The translations under genes and the position numbers were made by a program. The notes under the pieces are model-generated. The model was not told where the DNA came from. It made no database searches and saw nothing but the letters and a program-made list of their open reading frames with translations. This document shows positions 11,236 through 21,691 of a stretch of 64,000 nucleotides of DNA, in pieces (the stretch's first letter is position 1; every line of letters begins with the position of its first letter). The stretch lies in assembly GCA_021234155.1 (NCBI GenBank), contig JAJEKV010000008.1:22845106-22909105 (forward strand), written 5' to 3'. This DNA comes from Isoetes taiwanensis (taxonomy: Eukaryota > Streptophyta > Lycopodiopsida > Isoetales > Isoetaceae).

Positions 11236-11277
11236 GCTCACTTCTTGCCATGTCGGACCACGGACCACGCCAGCTTG

Positions 11278-11490
11278 CTATGAGCACGGCCTATCATCCT
11301 CAGACGGATGGTCAGACAGAGCGTATCAATCGTATTATAGAGGACATGCTACGCAGTTATGTGTGGAGTAAGCAATCACAATGGGCTGACTATATTTATC
11401 TAGTTGAGTTTGCCTATGAGCACGGCCTATCATCCTCAGACGGATGGTCAGACAGAGCGTATCAATCGTATTATCAAGGACATGCTCCAG
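11278..11490. repeat. Partial direct duplication, offset 136
   Basis: CTATGAGCACGGCCTATC at 11278 recurs at 11414 (offset exactly 136). Only about 75 bases match, then the second copy diverges into CCAGACACATGG. Confidence 0.8.
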
Positions 11491-11522
11491 ACACATGGCA
11501 TAACCCCGTTTCTAAAGTGGAG

Positions 11523-11794
11523 GTATCTCAACAACTCCTCTTGGAAATGCAAGCTTTGGTAGAAGAAGTTCGTGGGTACTTATTGGCTGCATGCAGTCGT
11601 CAGAAGAGTCTAGCGGATAAACACAGAACACCACGAGTCTTCCAGGTGGGTGAATCAGGTATCTCAACAACTCCTCTTGGAAATGCAAGCTTTGGTAGAA
11701 GAAGTTCGTGGGTACTTATTGGCTGCATGCAGTCGTCAGAAGAGTCTAGCGGATAAACACAGAACACCACGAGTCTTCCAGGTGGGTGAATCAG
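11523..11794. repeat. 136-base exact direct duplication
   Basis: GTATCTCAACAACTCC at 11523 is repeated at 11659 over the full 136 bases. Confidence 0.92.
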
Positions 11795-12686
11795 TTTGGC
11801 TTAAGATTAAGGTAAAACAAGCCAAGCTTAAAATTGGTAAGCGCGAAGAAGCGGCACCCGGATGGGCTGGGCCGTTCAAGATCACCTAACGCGTTAGGGA
11901 GCAGGCATATCGCCTCGAATTGCCACCCCGTTTGAAGATCCACAAGGTCTTTCATGTGAGTCTTCTAAAGCAGCACACCCCAGATCCAGAGGAGATCTTG
12001 GATACACCCACCCTACTTGAAATGACGAGAAGAGCATTTAGATATAGTGCACGAAGCTCTTCTTGATCGAAAACATATAAACGCACCGTGAAGGACCCAA
12101 ATGTTGCAATACTTGGTCAAGCGGGAAACACTTGCCGGTTGAGGATGCTACGTGGGTAATGGAAATAGACCTTGAGAAGCACTATCGATGATGGGATCAC
12201 CTTCGTGTTCCCTAGGACGTGGTGTACTGTCAACGAAGACATGACCGCGAATTGCTTGGAAAGCATTATGCCGCAATCAATTGCGAACCATAAACATGAT
12301 AGGTTCCCTTGTAGATAGATTTGCTTTTATTTCTTATAGGGAGTGGTCCCTTCAACCACAACCTAATTATTTTATCCATATAAACTAATGTGTTGACATG
12401 TGCAAGCCAGTGAGTAGTACGTGACCTGCCCATGTATAGAGGGTTGCTGATGACCCAACTTCTCCAGTTTTATTTTGTCTACAAGCCTTGTCTTTTTGTT
12501 ACTCTGATGTTGGTATTGGACTTCGGTCCTTGAACTTTTTGCTTACCATGAGCATGTGAAATGCACCTCGGTGCTTAAACTGTTTCAGACTTTAAAGTTT
12601 CAATGTATTATCTTCGGATACCTTTCTTCGTAATATAATTTTCTATTGTTGTATCTGACCCCAATGCTGAGGACAGCATTATTTCT

Positions 12687-12699
12687 AAGGAGGGGAGAA
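12687..12699 (+). other. Polypurine tract before LTR2
   Basis: AAGGAGGGGAGAA lies directly 5' of the TGTGACG LTR start, the position of the plus-strand primer. The same tract precedes LTR3. Confidence 0.8.
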
Positions 12700-12791
12700 T
12701 GTGACGTTCCATGTATTTATACGGAACACGTATAAACAATATGCTGACACGTCACCAACAAAGGTACGCCACCATGGGGTATTTTGACATT

Positions 12792-13063
12792 GACCTAAAA
12801 GGGATTTAATTAGCTATGTTAAATTAACCATTAAAGGATAATTATCCAATTATTTGAATTGGACTAATTGGCTATTTAGGGGAGCGCCACCTGGCCTAAT
12901 TCGATTGGCCAGCATGGGGACTTCCAAGACCTAAAAGGGATTTAATTAGCTATGTTAAATTAACCATTAAAGGATAATTATCCAATTATTTGAATTGGAC
13001 TAATTGGCTATTTAGGGGAGCGCCACCTGGCCTAATTCGATTGGCCAGCATGGGGACTTCCAA
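12792..13063. repeat. 136-base exact direct duplication in LTR2
   Basis: GACCTAAAAGGGATTTAATT at 12792 recurs at 12928. Confidence 0.92.
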
Positions 13064-13110
13064 ATTGGGTCACCAACTTGGAACTCAGGTGGGTGGTTAG
13101 GATAGCTTGA

Positions 13111-13382
13111 GAATTCTAGGGTAGCGCCCCTGTTGGGCACTTGTTGTGTTAGTTTCGTCTGTTCTCTCTGTGCTTTACTTGTAGGAACTAACCCTTGATT
13201 GTAAAGGTAAGTTCTCTTTATTTTGGATTCTGGTCTTGCTCTTAAAGAATTCTAGGGTAGCGCCCCTGTTGGGCACTTGTTGTGTTAGTTTCGTCTGTTC
13301 TCTCTGTGCTTTACTTGTAGGAACTAACCCTTGATTGTAAAGGTAAGTTCTCTTTATTTTGGATTCTGGTCTTGCTCTTAAA
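13111..13382. repeat. 136-base exact direct duplication in LTR2
   Basis: GAATTCTAGGGTAGCGCCCC at 13111 recurs at 13247. Confidence 0.92.
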
Positions 13383-14276
13383 GGATGGATTGATAGTTCT
13401 TTGCATAGTATTATTCTGGAAATGGGGGAAATAAGGGGGTAGAGACCGTGGAGCCATATTAGTAGTATACCCTAGGTTGACTCGAAATTCCATTATTATG
13501 CCGGCGACAAGAGACCATCGAGTTGTGGATGCTATGGAATTGCTTAGCACCAAATAAGGGACGCAGTGGTGAAGTGGGGGTGGGGACTTGCACGAACATA
13601 AAAGGCTCCTGAGACTCCTACAGTTGGCTAGGCCTGATAGCCAGTCACGAAGAGGGCCGGGTATGGGTCTGACACTCCCTGGGTGTAAAGGTGTGATCTG
13701 TATGGAGCATCTTGCACTTTGAGTAGATTTAGGGTGAGTAAGTCGGGTACGGATGCGGGGGTCCGTGATGCGGCACGTATTCTCTAGCTCACCCATGGAA
13801 CCACCGCGGGATCCCGAAGGGGACGCTTCCCGACCTGCCTCATCGGACGGGACTTCATGAACCTTGTAGTAGGCTCGAAGGGTGATACCTTGAGTCTGCA
13901 TGTCCGGAAGGCTATAGTGACGCCATAGCATGATTGGACTCATCTGCAAAGTGTGCACAGGAGGGGCGGATGGAGTGGACAACCCTAGCCGATGTTCTAT
14001 GCCAGCCAACGCCATGTCAAGATTCCGGTCCGCTGATCTCTTGAGACCTAGCCGTCATTCGGTCGATCCTCACCGGAGCTCCGAGCCGGGTAGAACCATG
14101 GAGCCCCATTGAAGGCGTGGGCCAAATGTCCCTTCTGTGTCCTTCACTTGAGCATCTTCTTATAGATGGCCCGAGTCGGACGGAGGGCCCTGCTCATGGT
14201 GAGTTGGTCGCCATGGGAGGGGAAAGTCCCCGTATGTATACGTCCGAGTGTCGTATATGTTCAGGGAGCGTCACAG

Positions 14277-14294
14277 TGGTCGCTTGCTTTTCGC
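14277..14294 (+). other. Candidate primer binding site of element B
   Basis: TGGTCGCTTGCTTTTCGC begins one base after the LTR2 end and starts with TGG as a primer site should. It is not the initiator-Met site used by element A. I cannot name a tRNA ending in GCGACCA with confidence. Confidence 0.45.
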
Positions 14295-14608
14295 CGACCC
14301 CCAGTCGCGGTGGGAGTGCGTAGAATGCCGTCGGCGCCCGACCGTATTCTCGCACGTATTTTCCGCCGTATAATGTTTAAAAAAAAAACAAGCAAACTTT
14401 TAAAACTTTTTAGGGTTAAGGGCCGTTAACTTTTTGCTCTCTCCTTGTCTTAAAGCGCCTCCGCCCGCTAGAGCTGACGCCCGCCATAACCACCAGACCT
14501 GACCCTGTTGCTCCACCCTGGTTCTTCGCTAACCCTAGCGCCTTCACTACCGCCTTCCTAACCACAAGCGCCCTACCGCCTGTTGCCTTAGATCTCAGCG
14601 CCATAGTC

Positions 14609-15864
14609 ATGGCCAACACCAAGAGTACTGTGGACCCCGCTACCCTTACCATAGCTCAGATTTATGCTTTGATCACCCGGCACATGGCTACTGACCCTGC
14701 CTTGATAGATATAGTTCTGGACGAGTTGGTAAACAGATTTGAGAACAACGATAGGATCCCCTACCCAATTTACCATTACTCGGAGCCGTTTTTGGTCAGG
14801 CTGAATCTCCGACAGCTTCCTTACACCATGGCCGAGCAACCTGACTTGGTCATGATGCTAATAAAATTTTACCCTCCCGAATGTGAAGGCCACACTGAAG
14901 AGGAGGATATAAGTAAAGAGGCCGACCGCATTCGGAACTTGGCCAGGGAGGATGACCGCAGGGAAGTGGAGCGAGCCGATACAGCGGCTCGAGGTAGGGA
15001 ATACCGGTATCTTGGAGATGGAGTTGCCGTTATAGATGGCAGGGCCATCGAGATTCCCCCATACCAATGGCATGAAGCTTCCCAGAGCTTCACGTGGGGC
15101 GAGATCCCTGACATCAGCATAGATTATTTAACGACGATTCAGATAGATATGAACTGGAGTTGCCGTTATAGATGGCAGGGCCATCGAGATTCCCCCATAC
15201 CAATGGCATGAAGCTTCCCAGAGCTTCACGTGGGGCGAGATCCGTGACATCAGCATAGATTATTTAACGACGATTCAGATAGATATGAACCAGCGGCCCG
15301 ACCGATACCACATGAGAACTCCCTTCGCCGCATTGTAGAGCGACAATACAATGAGATTGAAGAAGACCCTGGAGAGCTTCGGGAGTACAAGGAGGAGCAG
15401 GAAAGGATCCAAAAGGAAAAGGAGGAGAAGGCGGCAAGAAGAGCACCGGATCAGCAGAGGCGATGGGGATCGTGGAGTGGGCGGGCCCAAACCCAACGGA
15501 GCATACGATTAAGCACCGGAGGAAACTGTGAGTCCGAAAAGTCCCGCAGCCAATACAAGGAAAAGTTGAAGACACTTGTCGGAGCCTTTGGGAAGAACGC
15601 CAGTTCCAGCCGGAGACAGGAGCGGGTGGATGCCTCTCGCCCCGGCCCGGGGCCAGGTAAGGGCCAAGACGATCCCGGGCCCAAGAGGTTAAAACCGACC
15701 TCCGCTTCCAGACTTTTGCCATCCTAGCGCTGCAAGAGGCTGCAGAAGCCTACCTGGTGGCACTCTTTGGTGATGCCAATCTTTGCGCTATCCACGCAAA
15801 GAGGGTCACCATAATGCCAAAGGATTTAGCCCTCGCCCGCAGGATTCGGGGAGAGCGTCCTTAG
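14609..15864 (+). pseudogene. Element B ORF1: histone H3 chimera with intact H3 C-terminus
   Basis: Starts at ATG 14609 in context CATGG with MANTKSTVDPATLT, possibly a decayed MARTKQT tail; V-D-x-x-T also aligns with VDAST in element A. A middle region of about 300 residues is mainly acidic and coiled (for example EYKEEQERIQKEKEEKAARR). It ends at 15682-15861 with 60 residues aligning gap-free to histone H3 from loop 1 to the end: [47 protein letters not shown], stop TAG at 15862-15864. By my count 47 of 60 match canonical H3 and about 49 match plant H3.3. The alpha-1 helix is not clear. The frame is broken by a 136-base duplication (15019), by a further one-base slip near 15130, and by another between 15600 and 15682, just where a splice-donor-like CAG/GTAAGG occurs (15654-15661). 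So it is either a spliced gene or a recently damaged one. Confidence 0.85.
15019..15290. repeat. 136-base direct duplication inside ORF1 of element B
   Basis: Bases 15019-15154 recur at 15155-15290 with one difference (CCC/CCG). 136 is not a multiple of 3, so the duplication shifts the ORF1 frame. Confidence 0.9.
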
Positions 15865-16051
15865 CAAATTTTGCAGGATATTCGCATTGTAAATATTTTT
15901 TTTATATATTAAATAAAAATTTACTTTTTGTTTTGTATTGAGTACGAAAATGCTGACGTCAGCATAAATAAAAGGGATACAAAGGATCTTCAAAGTTTCA
16001 TTTCATTTGTTCATATCTGTTTCTCTTCCTTCCTCCTCCCTTCCAGCGCCC

Positions 16052-17446
16052 ATGGCTGCCACCGACCTACTTGCATGGTACCAGGATGGAGAGCACTGGG
16101 ATCTGCAAGTGCCCTTCGACCTGTTACGGCCCTTTCTCTGTCAGCGCCTCGATCTCATCACTAATATGCAGCGGCACCCAGATTATGTCGGATTCCTAGA
16201 GTTTTATACAGAGGAGATGCTTCCTCTGTGTATTCCTCTTGGGGAACCTCCCCAGCTGTATCTAGAATGGGAGGTAGTTCGGGATATGCTAGGAGGTGAC
16301 ACCCATGCATATGATGTGCTAAAGGGTAAGCTTAGATGGGGCAAGCACCTACCAGTTGTGCAGCACCAGGGGCAACAATATCTTGAAGTTGCCTTTGCCC
16401 TAGCCATCCTCATGGATCAGTACGTTGAGGATGAGACATTGCCAGTAGAGAAAGGCAAACTTCCTGAGTCTTCCGAGGAGGAAGACGATGAGCATATAGG
16501 TATGGGTGACTTCACCCGTTGGAAGCAGTTGGCAGAGGAGATGCCACCACGTCGGGAACAAGCTGCACGCTTGTCAGGGCTAGACGCCCTTCCAGTTGTG
16601 TATCACCAAGGGCAAGAATATCTTCTCTTGGATGATATCATCTGGACCTATCACATGGTGGCCGGGTTTAAGCGCCAGCGCAAGGACCATGTACTCTATG
16701 AGTTAGCGGAGTACTGTATGGATGACTTCATCGACTTCGCTCCTATTGATCTGCCCTAGGAGGTGCAGCAGCTGCTCCAATTCCACCGGGAGACCATAGA
16801 GCCGGCCGAAACCTTGCTACGACTTCGGGAACTCGTTATGCAGGATCCGCCATCTCAGCCCTCGCCGGATGCTTTCACAGCTATGGGGCCTCACGTCCCA
16901 AACATTAACATGGTCGAAGTTCCCTCCGGTTCGGATGAGGAAGATTTATACCATAATCCTGGCCATTTGAAGGAAGAGCAGCAGGAACTCAAGGAAGAAG
17001 AAGTCCCTATGGACTTGGATAAGGAAGTTGCCATGTCGGAGACCCCTCAAGGGAAGCTACTGGGGAATCACCTTACTCGCTTCTTCCTATCAGCTTTTCG
17101 GCAGGGGCAAGTTCTTTTTGTAGCCCGGGACTTAGGGCCAAAGGCCGAGGCTTCATGGTGGACCCTCTGTGCTCTTTCCACATTGGCAGGGCACAAGAAG
17201 CTTCCTTATCGTACGCTTACTTACGTACTCGTACGATGGGATCTTGCCTTGACGGCCTTGGGGCAGGATATTGCACCATGGATGAGTATGAAACTCCTTA
17301 CGGCGGCCCCATTGGCTATTGCCTATCCACCAAAGGTTGCCTCCATTGCAGCTGCCACGGTAGACCCAGGGGTGACTTTGTTACGACATCGACCGCCGCC
17401 ACCACCTCCTCGGCCTATGGATGAAGAGGGGGGACCTAGCTCTTAG
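16052..17446 (+). CDS. Element B ORF2, accessory protein with internal repeat, one in-frame TAG
   Basis: The frame runs from ATG 16052 (CCCATGG) for 464 codons with a single TAG at 16757-16759 between DLP and EVQQ; CAG to TAG is the likely change. It starts MAATDLLAWYQDGEHWDLQ. An internal repeat is visible: LPVVQHQGQQYLEVAFALAI and LPVVYHQGQEYLLLDDIIW. Then come an acidic stretch (PSGSDEEDLYHN...LKEEQQELKEEEV) and a C-terminal proline run (RPPPPPPRPMDEE). A strong pyrimidine tract ending in CAG (16021-16046) sits just before the ATG and looks like a 3' splice site, suggesting expression from a spliced RNA. No known family is recognised. It corresponds by position and N-terminus to the ORF2 of element A. 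Confidence 0.65.
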
Positions 17447-17659
17447 ACAATTGTATTACGCATTTTGTATTGCGTATAGTTGTAAAATTTTGACCTGGCA
17501 ATCCATTAGCCATTCTATAATGGATGTTCCTTTCTTCTGAATTAGGATTATCATATCAATGAATACAATTAAATTAGTCTTATCCATGATACTTCCTTGT
17601 ATCTATTCGAGTTTCAAGTCTAAGAAACTGTTTCCCATTGTATGCTCATTCTTGCCGTT

Positions 17660-18128
17660 TTGCAGAATATGACCTCGTTGAGTTTGAGGAAAGGATCACG
17701 AATGAGATCCGAAGGACGATCCAGGGCCTCCAGAACAGGACTATGGCCAACGGTACGGGGAGTACCCCGAGCGAGATGGTAATGATTACGAGGTGGGGGA
17801 CCCTGCAGAAGAGGGAGAGCCTTATGATCCAGCCAAGGGATTGGGAATCATCAACATTCTCCGTGAACGTGCTTATGTGGATCTGCAACAGACTCTTCGT
17901 CGAACATGGGACTATTGGGACATGACACGGCACGAAGCTTTTGAGGATGCCAACGATCACCTGTGGCAGATTTTCTATGCACTAAGGAGGCTCTTTAATC
18001 TCCTTATTATTAGCCCAACGCTAGACTACCAACCTGTTATCGTCCAGGCCTGGGCGCGTTACAAGCTAGTCAGGGCTGTACGTGAAAGTGTTCGCTACTC
18101 TATCTTGTACCCATTTGCGAACCCCTAG
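17660..18128 (+). CDS. Element B ORF3, accessory reading frame before gag
   Basis: The long part is read from about 17705 to 18128 and contains DPAEEGEPYDPAKGLGI and LRERAYVDLQQTLRRTWDYW, ending YPFANP then TAG. The first ~60 bases are open in a neighbouring frame (EYDLVEFEERITNEIRRT). A pyrimidine-rich tract and TTTTGCAG at 17646-17664 form a good 3' splice site directly before the coding part, parallel to ORF2. The C-terminal part is rich in aromatic and hydrophobic residues and may be a helical domain. Function is unknown. It could also be an upstream exon joined to gag. Confidence 0.5.
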
Positions 18129-18459
18129 GCCCGGTTCCCTCAGTTTGTTTTTTTATGTCATGTGTGAGTTGAAACATGTCCAATGTATAATATCTGTCTT
18201 TGTAGCGTATCCCTTTAAGTTTTGTCACTACCCATGTACCAAACTCTGATGTAACACTGTTCTCACTTGTAATAAAGATCTTTGCTATGGTACTCTTTCA
18301 TGTACTTTCTCTCAATACTATCCGGAATGATATTCTTTGTGAGACTTGATGCCACTATAATTCTGCTTATACCTTTTTATACTCAATATAGACGGTGCAC
18401 GCAACGCCGCCTGGCAGACGCCCTCGAATGCCAGTAGACTAACACCTGAGCAGGAACTC

Positions 18460-19797
18460 ATGTTGATGAAGAGGCAATTAGTCGAGTTACAAACTTATGT
18501 GTTGAATGCCAACCCACCGCACCATGTACAGATGGATGGACCGGAGCTACCTCCGTTGCCGCCAAGTCCACCACCACAGCAGCCACTTGCACCTGAACCA
18601 AGCCCCATGCCTGCACAAGGGAAGCACCGTTCCAAACGCCATCGAAGTTCCTCAAGGGGTAGTGCCACCTCCTCACAGTCAGCCACTTCTGTGTCCTTTG
18701 AGTCGTCTATATCATCCGGTGACCATGCAAACTGCCAGGACAAGGAGTACCGTAAGACGGTTGATACGGCCATAACTAGTATATGGAAGAATAGGAAACT
18801 GGCCCAGTTTGATGGGAAATCTAGAGGCGGACTAAATGCAGAATCCTGGTTGGACGAGATGAAGGAGTTTGGGAAATCCTATGGCATGACAAAAAAGGAT
18901 ACAGGAAAGGTTGCCACCGCAAACCTTACATGAGCTGCCCGTATCTGGTGGAAGGGCTATGCCAGAGCCAAGCATCTGGATCGAAGCAGATGCAAATTCT
19001 GAAAGTTTGCCAAAGCTTTTAAGTCACATTATGTGCCTCGTGCGCAGAAATGCCAACAAATCCAGACCTTTTATAGGTTAGAGCAGAAGGGTATGACAGT
19101 TCAGGCCTACACCGATGAATTCATGCGCTTGAGGCTGTATCTACCAGGAATGAATGAAAAGAGGGCAGTGGAGGGCTATATTGAAGGGTTGGCCCCATCA
19201 ATTAAACGAATGGTGAAGGCCATAGACCCGAAATCAGTTGCAGAGGCTGAGGCTAAGGCATTGAGCCTCAAGGAGGACACACCAAGAAACCAGTACCCGC
19301 GTCCTGCCCCTTACTCGCAGCCACGCCCGTCCACACCTTACAAACCCCGTTCGCCAAGTCCGGGGCCCTCTCAGCAGAACTCTTACGGCCGCCAGGAAAA
19401 GAAAGTCACCTTCAACATGTTCGACAAACCGAACAATGTCGGTAAGGAAGTTCGGAACCTCTTACAGTCTATTTCCAAAGAGGCTCGAGAACAGCTCCGC
19501 CGTGATAAGGCATGTTACAGGTGTATGCGGCCCGGGCACTTCATGCAGAACTGCCCTTATGTCACACAGACTGCACAGCTGGCCATGGCCGACCTCGATT
19601 GGGACGATCTCGAGTCAACACTACCTGTCGAGGAGGAGGCTTCCGAATACATTCACGGTGAGTCCCATATCCTTGCAGCCATTGAAACCGGCAATGCTGA
19701 AAGTCAGCCTGCCGTTATTTCCACTATAGGTCAAGTAGACAGCAAACCTTTTATAATTCTGATGGATACGGGAGTACACATAATTTTGCTTCCCCTA
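18460..19797 (+). pseudogene. gag: gag of element B, through zinc knuckle to protease active site
   Basis: The frame starts at ATG 18460, with a plausible open extension upstream (RLTPEQEL). It has a proline-rich and serine-rich N-terminus, then the retrotransposon gag domain (FDGKSRGGLNAESWLDEM, IQTFYRLEQKGMTVQAYTDEF). The CCHC zinc knuckle CYRCMRPGHFMQNC is at 19513-19554. Nucleocapsid and capsid function in particle assembly follows from the family. A TGA at 18931-18933 interrupts the capsid region before AARIWWKGY (CGA to TGA is likely). The frame runs into the protease start, [12 protein letters not shown], with the active-site DTG at 19765-19773, and is then shifted by a one-base loss near 19775. 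Confidence 0.85.
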
Positions 19798-21690
19798 GAA
19801 TGGCCCAGGTATTGCGGCTTGAAACTTTGAGATCCGGACCGAAGCCTGTCACTTTGGCCAGTGGTAAGATCAGACACACTAATGGCCGTCGCATTAACCT
19901 TAAGATGCAGTTGCCAGGTGCACCAGTTGCCTTGGGTGCTGAGATAATGGATATTGGCAAATATGATCTGATTGCTGGTATGGAATTCTTGGCATCTGCG
20001 AAAGCCAATATAGACTGCGAGAAACGGGAAGTTACCTTCGACGCCGCTAACGGAGCCCGAGTAACTATAAAAGGTGACTCCTTAAACCCCATTATGCAGT
20101 CTATCACCAGCAGGCAGTTAGATAAGGCTATACGTAAAGATAAGTTGCTTTGCATTATTAGACTTGCCTCCATTGAGTCAGATGCCAAGCAAAAGCAAGT
20201 AGTTGATACCTTGCCGGAAGGGATTGCCAATCTTCTCCGAGAGTTTAACGATCTTTTTCCAGATGAGATCCAAAAGCTTCCTCCTTTTAGAGGAGTAGAA
20301 TGTGAGATAGCTTTGGAACCAGGTACTAAGCCTACCAGTAAGGCCCCGTACCGTATGAGTCCCCCTGAGTTGGCAGAGCTTAAGAGGCAACTGCAGGAGC
20401 TATTAAACCTAGGCTTCATTCGGCCTAGTGTCTCGCCTTTTGGCGCTCCTATCCTTTTTGTTAGAAAGAAGGATGGCTCCTTAAGGATGTGTATTGATTA
20501 TCGGCAACTTAATAAGCATACCATCAAGAATCGCTATGCTTTACCTAGAGCAGACGACCTTATGGACTAGTTGCAAGGGGCCAAGTATTTCTCAAAGATT
20601 GACTTACGTTCGGGATACCATCAGATAAGAATTAAGGAGGAGGACATTCATAAATCTGCCTTTCGCACTAGATATGGGCATTATGAGTTTACTGTTATGC
20701 CTTTTGGATTAACTAATGCCCCCGCAACTTTTATGCGGTTAATGAACGATGTCTTCCGACAATACTTGGATGATTTTGTTGTTATTTTCTTTGATGACAT
20801 TCTCATCTACAGTAAGACACTGGAGGAGCATGAGGAACATCTTAGGTTGGCCCTACAGAAGCTAAGACGTCACCAGCTCTTTGCCAAGTTCTCTAAGTGC
20901 AAGTTTGCCACTCCGAAGGTCGACTATTTAGGCCATGTCATTTCGGCCGACGGAACCGCTACAGATCCAGCAAAAATAGAGGCAGTCAAGGATTGGCCTA
21001 TTCCTGGTAATGTGTCAGAGGTCCGAAGTTTCTTGGGATTGGCAGGATATTATCGGAAATTTGTTAAGGATTTTGCAAAGATTGCAGCACCGCTTACTAA
21101 TCTTACAAATCATGAGAAGGTGAAGGATTGGATTGAGCATTGGAAGGAAAAGGTCCAGGAAAGTTTCCAGCAGCTTAAAGATGCTTTAACGTCAGCACCA
21201 GTCCTCACTTTGCCCGATTCTGAAAAGGATAAAGTAGTGGCAACGGATGCCAGTAAGATTGCCACCGATGGAGTCCTAATGTAGGAAGGGAGGGTCATTG
21301 CCTATGATTCAAAGAAAATGAATGAAACTGAGCAGCGATACCCTACCCATGATCAGGAATTGTTAGCCGTTGTCTGTGCTCTACGTATATGGAGACACTA
21401 TCTTCTTGGTAGAAGATTCCAGCTGGATACGGATCATCAGAGCCTCCGTTATCTAACAACCCAGCCCAATCTCAATCTCCGTCAGAGAAGATGGATGGAG
21501 TTTCTCGAGGAATATGATTTTGAGATTATGTATAAGCCTGGGAAACACAATGTGGTTGCGGATGCCTTGTCACGCCATCATTTGGTGACCCGAACCCATT
21601 GTAACGCAATTTCCACACTCACCAGTGAGTTTGGGAAACAGATAGAACAGACCTTGGCCACAGATCCCCAGTTCCGTGATGTTGGGATAG
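19765..21690 (+). pseudogene. pol: pol of element B: protease, reverse transcriptase, RNase H
   Basis: After the DTG the protease continues in the next frame ([16 protein letters not shown] ... [13 protein letters not shown]). RT follows with [69 protein letters not shown] and the catalytic FFDDILIYS (DD at 20793-20798). RNase H shows [28 protein letters not shown] and LDTDHQSLRYL. TAG stops lie at 20568-20570 and 21282-21284, both where Q (CAG) is expected. The frame shifts near 21690, just before integrase. All domains of a Ty3 pol are present, but the copy is not translatable without corrections. Confidence 0.9.
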
Positions 21691-21691
21691 T

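Larger units (their letters stand above)
10985..12686 (+). pseudogene. Scrambled integrase, chromodomain and 3' UTR copy
   Basis: Matches 22005-23693 of the main copy but with a deletion corresponding to 22146-22272, duplications, and base changes. Recognisable pieces are the integrase core start (ITMDFIVGLPRT), HPQTDGQTERINR with the catalytic glutamate, and chromodomain words KHLPVEDATWVMEID near 12130. A TAA breaks the frame at 11887-11889. It ends in the same polypurine tract and LTR as the main copy. It is non-functional as written. Confidence 0.8.
12700..14275 (+). repeat. LTR2 of element B (rearranged)
   Basis: TGTGACG...CGTCACA. Compared with LTR3 it lacks part of the stretch after 13070 and about 140 bases at 14100, and it carries two 136-base duplications (12792 and 13111). 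Its end is followed directly by the internal region. Confidence 0.85.
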
